The notes beneath the pieces were generated by a model, which saw nothing but the letters and a program-made list of their open reading frames with translations, had not been told where the DNA came from and did not search any database. From NCBI GenBank assembly GCA_038030265.1, contig CM075942.1, positions 11,366,029 through 11,430,028 on the forward strand: a stretch of DNA of 64,000 bases, in the 5' to 3' direction. Made by a program: the position numbers and the translations under genes. The stretch is from Corythucha ciliata. Taxonomy: Eukaryota > Arthropoda > Insecta > Hemiptera > Tingidae. This document shows positions 20,346 to 32,300 of the stretch, in pieces; the first letter of the stretch is position 1; each line of letters begins with the position of its first letter.

Positions 20346-22250
20346 AAGAGTCTGCATCATTTCGCAGATCTGTCTCCTCCTCCTGATAGAGCATGAGTTC
20401 AATAATTTATTCTGTACCGATTGATGCTTCGTGGAAATTCTCTAAAAATCTAGACAGATGGTCCAGATTTCACCAAAACATTTTATCGTTTCACTACTAA
20501 TTGCTTTTAAAACATATTATTGACGATTCATTTAGTCTTCTCAGCCTGTCTATTTCCTGTGCTGAATCCCCCCTTCTTTATTCGAGAACGAGATGACAAG
20601 CAAACCCCCCCCCCTCCAATCATCACTGGTGATTTTTTTATACGATTTTCTTTCAGGGGGCCTATTCTCTAACAACAAGCAATATTTTTTTCGCCAGCCA
20701 TGTGTTTATTTCATTCATTTGTTTGAAGAAAATCAATGAAATAAACATATGACTTCGAAAAAGCTATTGCTTCGGAGTTAGAGAATAAGCCCCCTGTTTC
20801 TCCGTTCCTCACCCTAAATTACGTTCCCTCTAAGCAGGTGTTCAGGGCGATGCTGGCACCTGATGGCTGAAACCCAAAGCTCGTCGAGCTCCGAGCTGGC
20901 GGCTCTCTTATGGGGAATGAAATTCTTTATAGGCTCGTCTCGGGTGGTGCTTATTTTAATGACATTCTTTGATTCAAGAACTTGTCATGAGCACACATCT
21001 GGGATCGGTCACCTAACACTTATTTGGTTGTCGGGGTGAAGGTCTTAGTTTTGCGTTTTCTTTGAGTTTTTGGTTCCATTTAGCTTGAGGAATCGCCGGC
21101 ACCGTCGTGTCGACTTGAACGCTCTACTCTTTCTACTCGGTATCGGGTCCGAGTGCAATGGGTAAAAATCATGGTCAGGATGTTAAATGGTCCTTTCCTT
21201 GGCGATTTTGAACTGCTGGGCTAAGCTTAATTATGAAATACCACTTGGTGTAATTAGATTTTTCTTGTGTGCTGTGAGCCTATTGCCCATTTCCGTGGTG
21301 CTCAGCTCACTTTCGACGCCCATCCATCAATAACCCCTGCGCCCCAAATCCCCATGTCTGAAACTCTCACGTTCCAGTGTGAGTTTGGTTCCCCCCTCCC
21401 CTTTTCGATCCTTACATGTATAATAGAATAATCAGGTCTGACACTTCTCAGCATACCGGAGGCCTTAACAGGGATTTTTGCCACTTACTTGAATATGCTG
21501 ACTTAGGCGGGTTTCCACGGTGGTGGAGGTCGAATATCACTCTTCAGTTAGGATACTGTTGGATGGTGACAGGATTCATCTTATCCCCACCCCATCGATT
21601 TTTAAGTACCTATCAGAAATAACTGTTTTCAGTAGCTGGGACGGGAGGCTGAAATTGTCGCTATTGAATAATATAAAAATCATCTCTTTTGACCCATGGA
21701 GAATATTTTAATAGAAAAGTCCTAGAAACTGAGGATGAAATGCTTTATTGCGCGTTTTTTGACGTTTGAGCTTGTTATATAGGTAACAAAAGAATTAATT
21801 TATAATATTCATTGCCCTAAATGTGTACACATGGCTATGTTTTAACATTTAAGCTATTTTTGCGTGATAATCTTGCTGGTTGTGACATGTTAGCGAACTT
21901 TAGACTGTTTCAGACTACAGATTATTTTATTTTTTATTTTTTTTCCTAGTAGATATCGATTAACCTTAGGTTCTTTTGGTTTGTGAAACATTTAGGACCT
22001 CTCTCTCTTCTCGTAACTTTTTTTTTAAGATTCAAAACTTTTGCGGTGTTACCCTCTCCCTTCCTCACTCTCATGGCCTATGGTGACTTTGTCGCACTTT
22101 TCTTGAACCTATTATACAGTGCTAAAGGGCTAATCCTCTGGAGTTCTCCCTCGTTTAGAATTTTTTTTCCCCCTCCTAAAGTTTTTAAGGGGAAGAAATT
22201 TGAAGAAAAAAAGTATCGGAGAGAGGGTGTCCAAGTTAAAACGCGACGCC
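20346..22250. other. intergenic, one MITE, otherwise no gene
   Basis: Apart from the MITE at 20654-20796 I see no gene. Open frames do not exceed 92 codons. The stretch ends in a C/T-rich zone that leads into the zinc-finger gene's upstream region. Confidence 0.4.
20654..20796. mobile_element. palindromic MITE (CAGGGGGC ends)
   Basis: The left end CAGGGGGCCTATTCTCTAAC is matched by the inverted right end GTTAGAGAATAAGCCCCCTG with a single mismatch. The inner arms also pair (TTTATTTCATT versus AATGAAATAAA), so the 143-bp element folds as one hairpin. The CAGGGG start is hAT-like, but I could not define an 8-bp duplication. Confidence 0.85.
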
Positions 22251-22800
22251 CACCCCCGTGAAGAGAAGGGATGGTGGGCCTGCCCTTAGTCCATCCGCCG
22301 GCTCACCCCCCCGCGAACCCATTTCACCCCTCATCACCCGGCCTTTCTCTCGCTACTCCTGTCCATCCCACTGCGCTCTCCTAAAACCCTTCCCCTTCTC
22401 ACGCCGATGGTCTCTCTTCTACTTCGAAAAGAGCCAGAAGAAGACAGCCTCCACCTCCTCTTCTTCTTCATTCTCTCTCCTTTTTCTTCCCCTCCTGGAG
22501 GGTCCCTCTCACTCACACCCTTTGGGGGTCTTTTCCTATTCGGCCTCTCGGAGTTCCCCCAGAGTCCCTTCGCCAACTCTGACAGTTTTAGTCGCTCTTT
22601 TGAAACGCTCAAGTCTGGGTCGGTTACGAGTTCCGCCGGTTTTGCCGAGTTTATCGTTAGGTACTTTTCGTCGAAAGATGGTTTGACAAGTGAGCCCCAT
22701 CGACCATGTGATACTTCGACACCCCGAAAGGGGGCCGTAATTTTTTTTTTTAGTTTTTTTATTTTATTGTTTTTCGTTTCATTTTTTATTTTAAAAAAAT
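22251..22800 (+). promoter_or_regulatory. probable 5' leader / promoter-proximal region of the zinc-finger gene
   Basis: A C/T-rich, GC-richer stretch lies directly upstream of the zinc-finger start codon, followed by a T-rich run (about 22741-22794). Open frames of about 140 codons here are low-complexity Ser/Pro/Leu readings of pyrimidine tracts with no domain. An in-frame stop (22684-22686) separates this region from the zinc-finger frame. No TATA box or splice acceptor is convincing, so whether transcription starts here or the leader is spliced from further upstream is open. Confidence 0.4.
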
Positions 22801-23835
22801 ATGGAAGTAAAATTAGAAAACGCGAATAGTTGCACAGACTGCGGGTTAGTGTTCGATTCGAGTAAAAGTTTGGACGTGCACTTGAGCTACCACAAAGAGA
22901 ACTTGATGAGCAAGTGGGGCTCTTCGGGAGCGGGTGGATCGGCTGAAGACAATAACAACGTGAAAAAAGTTAGGCCGGCTGCTGCTGATTCGAGTGATTT
23001 TTTGTTTGACTTTCAACATCATCATCAACAACAGCCTCATGACCAACATCTTCATCATCAGCAACATCACCAACAACAACAGCAGCATCACCACCAACAA
23101 CATCAACAACAGCAGCAGCAGCAGCAGCAACAACAACAACAGGGTGCTTTTCACCGGGTGGCTCGACCACAATATAGGTATCATCCTTACGGCTTTACGG
23201 ATCGTCAAATCGTCACTTCCAGCAACCAGCACCAACTTCCGGTTCAGTGCGAGAAGTGCGGTCTATCAATGGATGCATCCATCCTTCCCGAGCATGTAGC
23301 ACAAATGCATCCAACCTCAGTGTGGGATGAGCCCCAAGCTGAAATCCTTGATTTGGATAGCCACAAAGTTCACGTCTATCAACCCCCCGATGAGGCACCG
23401 CCGCCCCCACCGCATCAACACCCATGGCACACGCCACAAGTGCCGCAACCTCAGCAACAACCGCAACAAGTCCAGCAGCCCCCCGTGATTTACATCAAAG
23501 AGGAGAACGGCAACTCGTCCCCCTCAAATGACTTAGGTGCGGTGAGTTCGAGTGAAGTATATCTGGGCGAGCCTGCAGGGGCGGCGATTCACGGTCTCCC
23601 CAAGGCTGCCTGGAAGAGCAATGAGGCTCGCCGGCCCAAGACCTACAATTGCACAGCTTGTAACAAGTGGTTCACTTCCTCAGGTCACCTGAAAAGGCAT
23701 TACAACACGACTCTTCACAAGAATGCCGTCAAGCAGAGCGGTGGTGTTGATCCTGCCTCGTTGCCCGTCTCTTCGCATCATCACCCACCGCCCCCTTCGC
23801 CGCATGAAGAATTCATGCAACAGCAGCAGCATCAA

Positions 23836-23871
<36 letters not shown>

Positions 23872-24483
23872 GCGCACCAGCCGCCTCCGCAGCATCACAT
23901 TATTCATCCACCGCCGCCGCCTCCGCAGCACCATCAAGAGTTTTACTACGCCACATATCATCACCCAAATGGTAATCCCCCCCACGGAGTCAACCTCCCA
24001 AGTTTTTCGCAACTGACCGGAGTCAGTTACGAACCCGTGGGGGGGGTGTATCAAGAAAAGGAGGTACAGCTCGTTTCCTCGACGGCGGACGATTCGGCCT
24101 CGCCACCACCCGCCGTCCATAAATGCGTCGACTGCGACAAAACGTTCAATAAAGCGTGCTACCTGACGCAACATAACAAATCCTTCCATTCGGGCGACAA
24201 GCCCTTCAAGTGTTCGCGCTGCGGCAAACGCTTCACTCAGGAGTATCTTCATTTGGAGCACCTGTCGAAACACGCTGGCGAGAAACCGTACAAGTGCGAG
24301 ATCTGCCCCAAGCAGTTCAATCATAAGACGGACCTTCGACGGCACATGTGTCTCCATTCGGGCGACAAACCCTACGCGTGCTCATACTGCGGCAAAGGCT
24401 TCATCCGCAAGGATCACATGCTCAAGCACGCGGACACGCACAAGAAAAAACAATTGTACAAAAACGATTACCGACTACAATAA
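22801..24483 (+). CDS. C2H2 zinc-finger transcription factor, seven fingers, poly-Q/H tracts
   Basis: A 560-residue nuclear DNA-binding protein in one exon. Finger 1 is C11-C14-H27-H31. A Gln/His tract spans about 72-114. Finger 2 is C150-C153-H165-H170 and short. Finger 3 is C284-C287-H300-H306, with a five-residue His spacing, in the context KTYNCTACNKWFTSSGHL. A second Gln tract with Pro/His-rich sequence spans about 340-390. Four C-terminal fingers (442-463, 471-491, 499-519, 527-547) are joined by GDKPF/GEKPY-type linkers, so they probably form a tandem DNA-reading block. The start has A at -3 and G at +4, and an in-frame stop lies 115 bases upstream. The finger sequences remind me of the fly l(3)neo38-type proteins, but this is memory only and not verified. 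Target genes are unknown. Gln codons mix CAA and CAG, which argues for a long-lived tract. Confidence 0.93.
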
Positions 24484-24940
24484 GGATAAAAGTCCCCCCC
24501 CCCCATTTCCCTGCAACCCATTGACTCCTACATATCCACTAAGACCCCTAACCCCCTTCCCCATCATTTTAAATCTTCTCAATTTTTATTAAACATATAG
24601 GAACTGTGATATATTCTACATTCCCCCTCTACCTCAGCCAAGACTGATGAATAATTAAATGAGAATCAAGAAAGTATTTACCCCTGAATGACGTTGGTCT
24701 TAACGAATAAACCACTCTTGAGATAAAAAAGACAACATTTTTCAATGGAAGGATGGAAAAATTATATTAAGTTCCTTTTTTTATATTTGTTTTGATTTAC
24801 CTTTTATAATTAGCAATTAATTTTTTATACGATAAAACTGTTGGTGTTTTGTTCCTTCAAATTTAGCACGGTTAAGACAATGTAAATATTAAACAAAAAA
24901 AAAAAAAAATAGAATAAAATCTGGAAATTAAAATAAAGAG
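24484..24940 (+). promoter_or_regulatory. 3' UTR of the zinc-finger gene with poly(A) signals
   Basis: Canonical AATAAA hexamers occur at 24706-24711, 24913-24918 and 24932-24937, all downstream of the stop codon and in increasingly AT-rich sequence. The last two are a close pair about 430-450 bases after the stop and are plausible alternative ends. A run of C's follows shortly after the stop codon. Confidence 0.5.
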
Positions 24941-27900
24941 ACCTGTGGTTTTCGCTCCTTTGTAGCTGTGTAAAAAAGATCACGGAAGTAAAAATTATAA
25001 TACAAATAAACAAAAAATAGTTGAATTGAAATTTAAGGTGTAAGATCGATTATACGAAAAAAAAGGATTATTCAAATAAAAAAAATACCTCATAGTTGAA
25101 CATAAAAGGCTCGGAAAGCCTACGCTTTTATTTTTGCATTATCCCTGCTTTCAACCGGCATTTTCATCATACTTTATACAAGAAGCAAAGGAAGTCATCA
25201 CATCAGATGGTCGTCGGGCTTAAAAATCAAGTCATCTTGATGAGGAGAAAAGAAGTAGTTAAAAAAACCGTTGAATAAGCTGATAAACAAGGCTTATGTA
25301 ATATCAAGGTCTTTTTATTAGTGGGAAACGATATCAATCAAAAGAGATGATAGAAGGGGTTTAAGTGGTATTTGGGGGGGGGGGGTACTAAAAATCGACT
25401 ATTTACCGGCACGTTTGTTTTACTTCTTCGAAATATTTCGCTTTCTATTATTTGGAAGATGGGAATGAGAAATATAATAAATCGTGAGACTTTTATTGAT
25501 CAAAATGATGCCAATGAAAATATTTATTGGTGCCTTTTGAGTCCGATCAAATACTACTGGACGGGAACGGTCAAATTTAAAGAAATTCGGCGGATGTGGA
25601 TTCGTGTTATAGTGTATTAGTCTCAAGGTCAATACGAGTATTCTTTCGACCGAAAGGAGAAACCTAAATTTATGTTTGTTCTAATTTTTTCCCTTTATTT
25701 CATTCTCCTATAGCTCGAAACCATAACGGTTTTTGAGCCTAATATTTTGGAAGCTACAAAACGTGATTTTTTTCATTTTCACGGCACCTGTTTGGTTAGG
25801 GTCACACGTGGTCCAAGTTGACAGCTGTCATCTTTGCTTTTCTTTCGGCGAAACGTCTTCTTTGCTATTGTTGAGAGGGCATGCACCTCGAAGGGCAAGC
25901 TTGGGCAACCTTCATGAGGATGCTCATTTGGTTACATATCTTGAGGGCCCCCCCTTCCCCTGACAATCGGTTAAATAATCATGACAAACGCTCGGAAACT
26001 TGGCTGACAATTTCGCTCGTTGAAACGTGATACACGTTTCATATATTTTTCGCATTAATTCGTGTATTTCTTCTAAATTATTTCGCTCTCATTCGAAACT
26101 CCAACAAGTTGTAAAGCATAAGTTTATCCCAGCCCCCTCAACTCTTCTCTCTCATCTCAGGAGAAGTGCTTGGAAGTCATAAAATTGGATAAAGTTGAGG
26201 CAATCAGTGGAACAGGATATGACAGACATATCTTTGGATATTTAAGCAATCGGGACTCGAATCCAGAGGTATTTGAAAATTGTGATTTACGACAGAACAA
26301 AGCTCGTTAAATGAAAATGTCGGTAACTAGTGATTTACTTGATTCGGTTCCTTAAAAAAAAAGAAGAAAAAAATGAGGAGTAAAATACTCATAAGAATGC
26401 TATTTCCGGTTGATATTTGACTTTTTCAATAAGTACGAAATGAAAGGGAAACCTTCCAGACTATAATTTGAACGCCGGAGGTGCGTCTTTTTCGCGAAAT
26501 CATTATTAGGACCTTCATTATGGCCCAAGCTCTATTCCTTTTTCCAACGGCATTTCCGTTTTATATGTTTAAACTCACCGGCCGGAAAACCGGACCATTC
26601 TCAACAGGGATTTCGTGAGGGGCGTGAGCTCAGACTCCAGGAATCTCTTCTTCCCTCACCATCATCATCCTCCCGAGCGAGAAGCGCCGACCGGCCTCTA
26701 TACGAGAGGAAGTGGCGACCTTGCTTCCCCCCCCCCCTTCATTTTTCGTCTATCAATTCCCTCCTTTCTTCGCTTAATAAACGCGTGGCGCGTGAATGAG
26801 CCGAGATTTGTGTCCAGCCTCCGGCTCCTTGTAACTTGGACTTGTTAGGACGCAAAGGATGGAGTGGTGTTACCGAAAGGTGTCTGTAATTATTGTTGTC
26901 CAGTTTTTTGAAGGTTTTTTATTCAGACATCATTGAAGAAAACACGCCGGCTCGGCATTGTTAAAAATATGCCTACTCCGTTCGAAAACCGTTTATATGG
27001 GGTACATAAATAAATCAGGGGACGATAGCTCGGAGGTAATAAAAAGGGGGAAAATGATCATTATTTTCCTATACTAACTCTTCTGGGGAAAGCCTACAGT
27101 CCTTGCTGATTTCTTTGAAACTTGAGACTTAGGAAAGCCCATAAAATTAAGAAAAACATAATTTCTTCATGAAATGAAGGGATTGGTACAAGGGGTTGCT
27201 AGTACCAGATTTTCAATTTCACCGTATGAAAGAGGGGTCTCTTCACCACTGTAGGACAAGATAAGGGAATGAGAAGAGGTCGCCGAGGGTCGGTGAAGAA
27301 GAAGGGCGGATAAAAGTTGTGGCTGTGGCGTTCAATTGGGGAAGCGAGGAGCAAGAAGGCACGATCAACGAGGGAGTTCCAAGTCCAAGCTTTGGTTTTT
27401 TTAAGTCCTTGAAAGTTCCTTCTTGAAGCTCCAACTCCTCCACCGCCCTTCTTCTTCACTTTTTTTTCCTTCTTATTCTTTTCTCTCCACCTCCTTGCAC
27501 TCTTTTTCGTTGTTCGTTGTGTATTTATAGTTCTTTCTCACCCGCGTCCTTTTTCACTACTCCTCCGCCGCTCCTTCACTGATAACGCCGGCGGGGGTGG
27601 AAGTGGTTGGCGGGTACGTGTTTTGTTGTGCAAGTTCCACGAACTCGTTACCACCATTTGGACCACTGAAAGTCTCAAACTTCATCGCCTCCCCCACCTC
27701 ACCACACCACAACAGCTCGTCCTCATGACCCACCGAGCGCGCCAAAAAAACTTCAAATTGTCTTTTCTCCGTCTCGCTCTTTCTATTTCGCGAAGTCAAG
27801 ACGGTTGAAGGGAATAGGAAGGGGGGTGAGTGCTCGCGTTTTATGGGTTTCCACGACCTCCCAAACTTGAAGAACTGGCTGGTTCATCTTTTTTTTTTCT

Positions 27901-29100
27901 TTTTAATGAAGTTCGAAACCTAATGAAAAACCAGTTCCTTAAGGGAAAGGATCCTTAATAAACTCATTTATGAAATTATCACAAGACTGAGCATAAAATG
28001 TTTGGGAATGGACCAGCGCAAAAGAAACGGCCGACGCCGAACTCGAATTTATTTTTATTTTCGAGCGTAAAGCGTGTATAAAAGGGCCTAAAAAAAAAAA
28101 AAAAATAGCCGGCTTTTGAAAAAGAGAGTGAGAAGGAGGAAAAAAGAAGAGTCCGTCTGGAAGAAGAAAAAAATTTAGAACGAGGTTGAAGCAAAGCATT
28201 GTCTTACTACTGGTTTAAATACATGCAACCTTGGAGAGAGCTGGCTTTTCGATCTGATTGCCATTGTAAAATGTTAACCAAAGGACTCTTTTTTTCTTCG
28301 ATTTCTTTTTATCCGCTTTTAACAAAAATTACACGTTTCACGATAAAAATTTCACTTCGCAGAGTTATTTCCAAGGTTTTTACTTCGTCCACTAAGGAAA
28401 AAATGACAAATCTGAGAACTTCAGTGTCTAAAAGTGCGAATCAAAGTGGTGAATGATTTTTGCTTGATATAATAGCGGAGGCTGGAGGCGAACCCCAGTT
28501 GGTTGGGGAGGGGGCGATGGTTCTAATATCTCTAAGATAATTGAGACGGCAGGTGTTTGGTGTGGTGTGGGAATCGCTCTCAATCATCTTATAATGTTCA
28601 GCAAATGACGGATATTGCCTCTCCATATAACCCTCCACGAGAAACGCCGACATGTGATGAGACTTAAACGGAGGGGTTTAACAAGAATACCTCCCGACCC
28701 TCGTTCTATAGGCCATATCACTAGTAAATACGTGAGTGTTAGGCGATAATTTTTGTGAATCAAGCTGTGAAAAAAACGGTCGTCAAGAAAAAAAATAATC
28801 GGAAAAAGTGGTCTGGTTGGTCCAGTTTTTTTAATCTTTAAATGGAGTCGTTGAATGAGATTTACATCGTTCACGAATAGCCTATTTCATGTTTTTTGGC
28901 GGGTAGCCACGCTTTGTTCAAGAATTTCAAATTGCGTCGAAAAGAATGATGGAAAAAACCATACCGATTCGGCAATTTATATGACGGCAATTTAGTCCCA
29001 TAGTAATTGACCATTTTCCGCTTGTTACATGATCTGATTTAGGGATTTATAACACGGTTAATTTGCCCCCCCCCCCCAACACCCGATGTTTATCCCTCAT
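24941..29100. other. intergenic, no gene seen
   Basis: The longest open frames (up to 96 codons) overlap in several frames and follow simple-sequence content. Pyrimidine-rich patches lie at about 26600-26750 and 27430-27560. There is no recognisable domain, RNA gene or clear transposon end. Long-range regulatory or UTR sequence of the zinc-finger gene could lie here, but nothing in the sequence shows it. Confidence 0.35.
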
Positions 29101-29117
29101 CCGATTCATCCATCCCA

Positions 29118-29316
29118 TCATCATACAAGACTTGTAGACCAGTTGAATGGCCAGGTCTTGCAATTGGTCTACATTGCAACTGGTCCACAAGACTTGTTGC
29201 AATCCAAGACCAGTTGCAATACCGTGTCGTTGCAAGTTGCAAGACCACGACTTTCAACTGGTCTACAAGACTCGTAGACTAGTAGTTGCAAATGTAGACC
29301 AGTTGAAATAGACCCT
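29118..29316. repeat. cluster of GTAGACCAGTTGCAA-type direct and inverted repeats
   Basis: The word TAGACCAGTTG and its inverted form CAACTGGTCTAC recur in both orientations (for example 29135, 29163, 29256, 29297), interleaved with TTGCAA and CAAGACTTGT palindromes. The block would fold into several alternative hairpins. It may be a small palindromic element. No coding potential. Confidence 0.7.
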
Positions 29317-29319
29317 CTG

Positions 29320-32300
29320 TGGCCTTTAGGGTGGGGAGGGAAGATCGCCTCATCTAGAATCCTCTTGTGACCCACCGTAATGCGTTTGGTTAGAGATTCG
29401 CCCGAAATATGAGCAGTTCATTGCAAAACGTTGTTTTTTTTTTTTTTTAATTTCTTAATTTGAGCAAACCTTCTGGGGACATGGTTTTCACGATTCGTGT
29501 ACCTCGTAATCAGCTTGATAGGAAGAATCACGTTCTATCACGTAATTGCTACCACAGGCTGAAATTATACGCCTCATTTCAAGAACTGCTTCGAAGTTTA
29601 TTTATTTTAATTAGCTGCAAAGATTAATCAGGCCGATAAACTAGTTTTTCTCCCTTTTTAAATAGTGTGTTTTTCTACATAATTACAACATTGTTAGTAT
29701 AAAAACCCGGGCAATGAGAGTGAAAGAGAGAGAAAAAAAGAGGTTCAGGACGTGAGTTCGAGTTTTTGTTTGTGAGCTCAGATATATAAAACCGACCATG
29801 TGATACTGTCTCGCATCTCCCTCCCCCCCCCCCAAACACCACCGCTAGACAGTTAACACGAACCACCGGAATAGCTAAAGGCGTGTAATGTCAAGTCCTA
29901 GCAAAAAAGGGGCTTATATCGTACGTGCTTCAGTTATTTCCAAGTCTTATAAAAGCGTCCACGACAAGTCGACACACTATGGTGAAAGATGCAGCAGAGG
30001 ACCGATGGTGCGACGGGGAACAGTTCATGCCCCTCTTCAGTGCCCCTTCACAAGCTTAACGGAATTTTTGGAGATACAATTTTGATCTTTAGTATAAAAT
30101 TGTTGTACTTTTGCAATAGATTCGAATGTTCAAATTATGAGTGTGTTGTGTGTGTGCATCAGGGATCAAAGGTTTTGCATATTTTGATGGGCAAGAAAGT
30201 CCCTGTGACACAACAAAAACTTAAGAAAAAACAATGTGCTATTTAATGATGTTTGGACACATACAAGGAATGTGGCATTTAGTCTTTTTCCATTTGCACA
30301 AAAATCTGCGATGGACCAATTTCATTTCCACCTGTTCTCTCTGAATTTCAGCATAATTATGTTAATGGAGATGACGGGTGTAGAAGTGCTCTGGAGCAGA
30401 ATTTTATACAAATGGAAAACGCTAGGTAGTACCTAATATTACCGATCGTAATTTTTCAAATTCTTCGAATCACGTGAGAGATTTTATATCATTCCTTGAA
30501 TACTTCTCAGATTTTTAGCCTCTTTAAAATAGGGAGAAAAGAATCTAATCAAGTGAGCTAATTATTGCTCGGGTTTATCAATACGGCTATAGCCTAGTTG
30601 GGTGTTGACAATTTGACCTGAACCCCTTTCCTTCCACTTAAAAAGTTTTTTTTTTTTTTATGTGTCCTATACATGTAAGGACGAAAAGAATTTAAATGTC
30701 TTGGGCTGAAAAAAAAAATGAGAAAAGAGTATAGATATGGTCGAAGAGTGGAGGGGCTCGCGCGACTTATTGACGGGGGCACGTGCACAATCCTTCTCCT
30801 CACACTCATTCACAGATGCCTTTCCAGAACCAGGTAGCCCCCCCTCATCAGAAATGACATGTTCTTTAATCTCAAGCACCCCCCCCCCTCCACCAGTCTT
30901 CTTTCTACTAACTTGACCAGTCTGAATAAAGGGATGTCTACGCATCATTCAGAATTTGCTCAACACTATAGAGGGGGGAGCAATTAGGATTTGTAGTTCA
31001 CGCTTCCTCAGCCAGATCTATTTGAAATCTCTCGTAACCCTGCGGGCGTGATTTTAAAATGAAAACCCCCTCGTATTGTATTCTGTATTCCCCTTCAGCG
31101 GGAATGAAAAAAGCACGACAAAGTCACTGCCCGCAAAAGTAACTTCCCTATTCCCCCAACATTCACCCCTCGCTTAATACCTGGACAGCAGGTGACCTTT
31201 TTCTCGCCCCCCCCCCCCGTTCGACAGTAGCACTTTTTTTTTTTTTTTCATCGGCGTCAAGTCCTGTCTTTTAAAGGGACACAGGTTCAGTTTTTGTCCT
31301 CTCATTCCTTCGTGAGCTTCATTTAGGATTCAGGAAGTAAGGAGACAAAAGGGATCCCTTTAGTGAAGGGCGGAAGCCGTCCTTTAAGGGCAAAAGTGTT
31401 GGCTTCATTTTTTGTGTGTGTGTGTGTTTTTTTTTTTTGCTGGCTAACTTTTGACTGAAGTGGATGAGTGGCCGCGCTGATCGCGGGAGAAAATGTTAAA
31501 AAAGCTAATTAATTGAGTTTATCCGACAAAAAATACCTCCACCCGTCTCGCATCTATCTATTAGACGAAAAAAACTGGCTTAACTCGTTCAGACCAATTT
31601 TGAAATCGTGAGTTATTTAAAAGACGATGCGAACGTAGAGAACTCTCGCGACTCTCCCCCCTTCACAGGAGTCCAATCTTCCAATCATTCCTCGTATTTG
31701 AAGTTTAAAATATAAAAATAAGAAAGGATAAAACAAAAGGATCAGTATGAAGGGTGGGAGGGGACGTTTGTAGTGCCCTTAGAAAACAGGTTTTTGGTTT
31801 AGTGAATAGAAAGAAAAGAGAGCATTTTGGTGTAGACGATGTTGGTGACGGGGAAGAGAGAGAAAAGGCAGTCGAGTGGCGGTTTAAGACTTTTGCTGTG
31901 GGATGATGAAGGGGTATGGTGCGAGGGTGTAGGAGTAAAAACTCCCTTTTTCTTCTCCTCAAAAGCTTCCGGGAGGGGTCTCTAGGTCACTATCACTTTC
32001 ATTACTCCTTCGGATTCCTCCACCCGCCCCCCTTACCGTAATAACCAAGTCCGGGAGGCTTTCATCGTTGCAGCAACCCTCGTCAGTCGTCACACTACGG
32101 AAGAAAACAACCTTTTTAACCTCTCCTTTATCATCCCTCGTACCAATCGGTTGTAAGAGTTTCGCGTAACCCCCTGCAGTAGGGCAAGAAGTGAAGAAAA
32201 AAAAAAAAAAAAATCTTGTTGCTGACAGAAGTGAGGAGGGTGTCTTGTTTTACGCCGCCCTTTCGACACAAATTATCGGCGTTACCCTTCTCGATGGAGT

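Noticed and set aside
22258..22829. Two ~140-codon open frames upstream of the zinc-finger gene
   Set aside because: They read a pyrimidine-rich leader, give Ser/Pro/Leu/Phe-rich low-complexity peptides, and are separated from the zinc-finger frame by stops.
23680..24357. 225-codon open frame antisense to the zinc-finger gene
   Set aside because: It is the complement of the CAG/CAA and finger codons (Leu-rich runs). The sense strand has seven clear C2H2 fingers.
22700..29810. Shared 15-base word CGACCATGTGATACT at 22702 and 29794
   Set aside because: Flanking sequence is unrelated on both sides and there is no further copy, so it may be chance or a tiny repeat remnant; too little to interpret.
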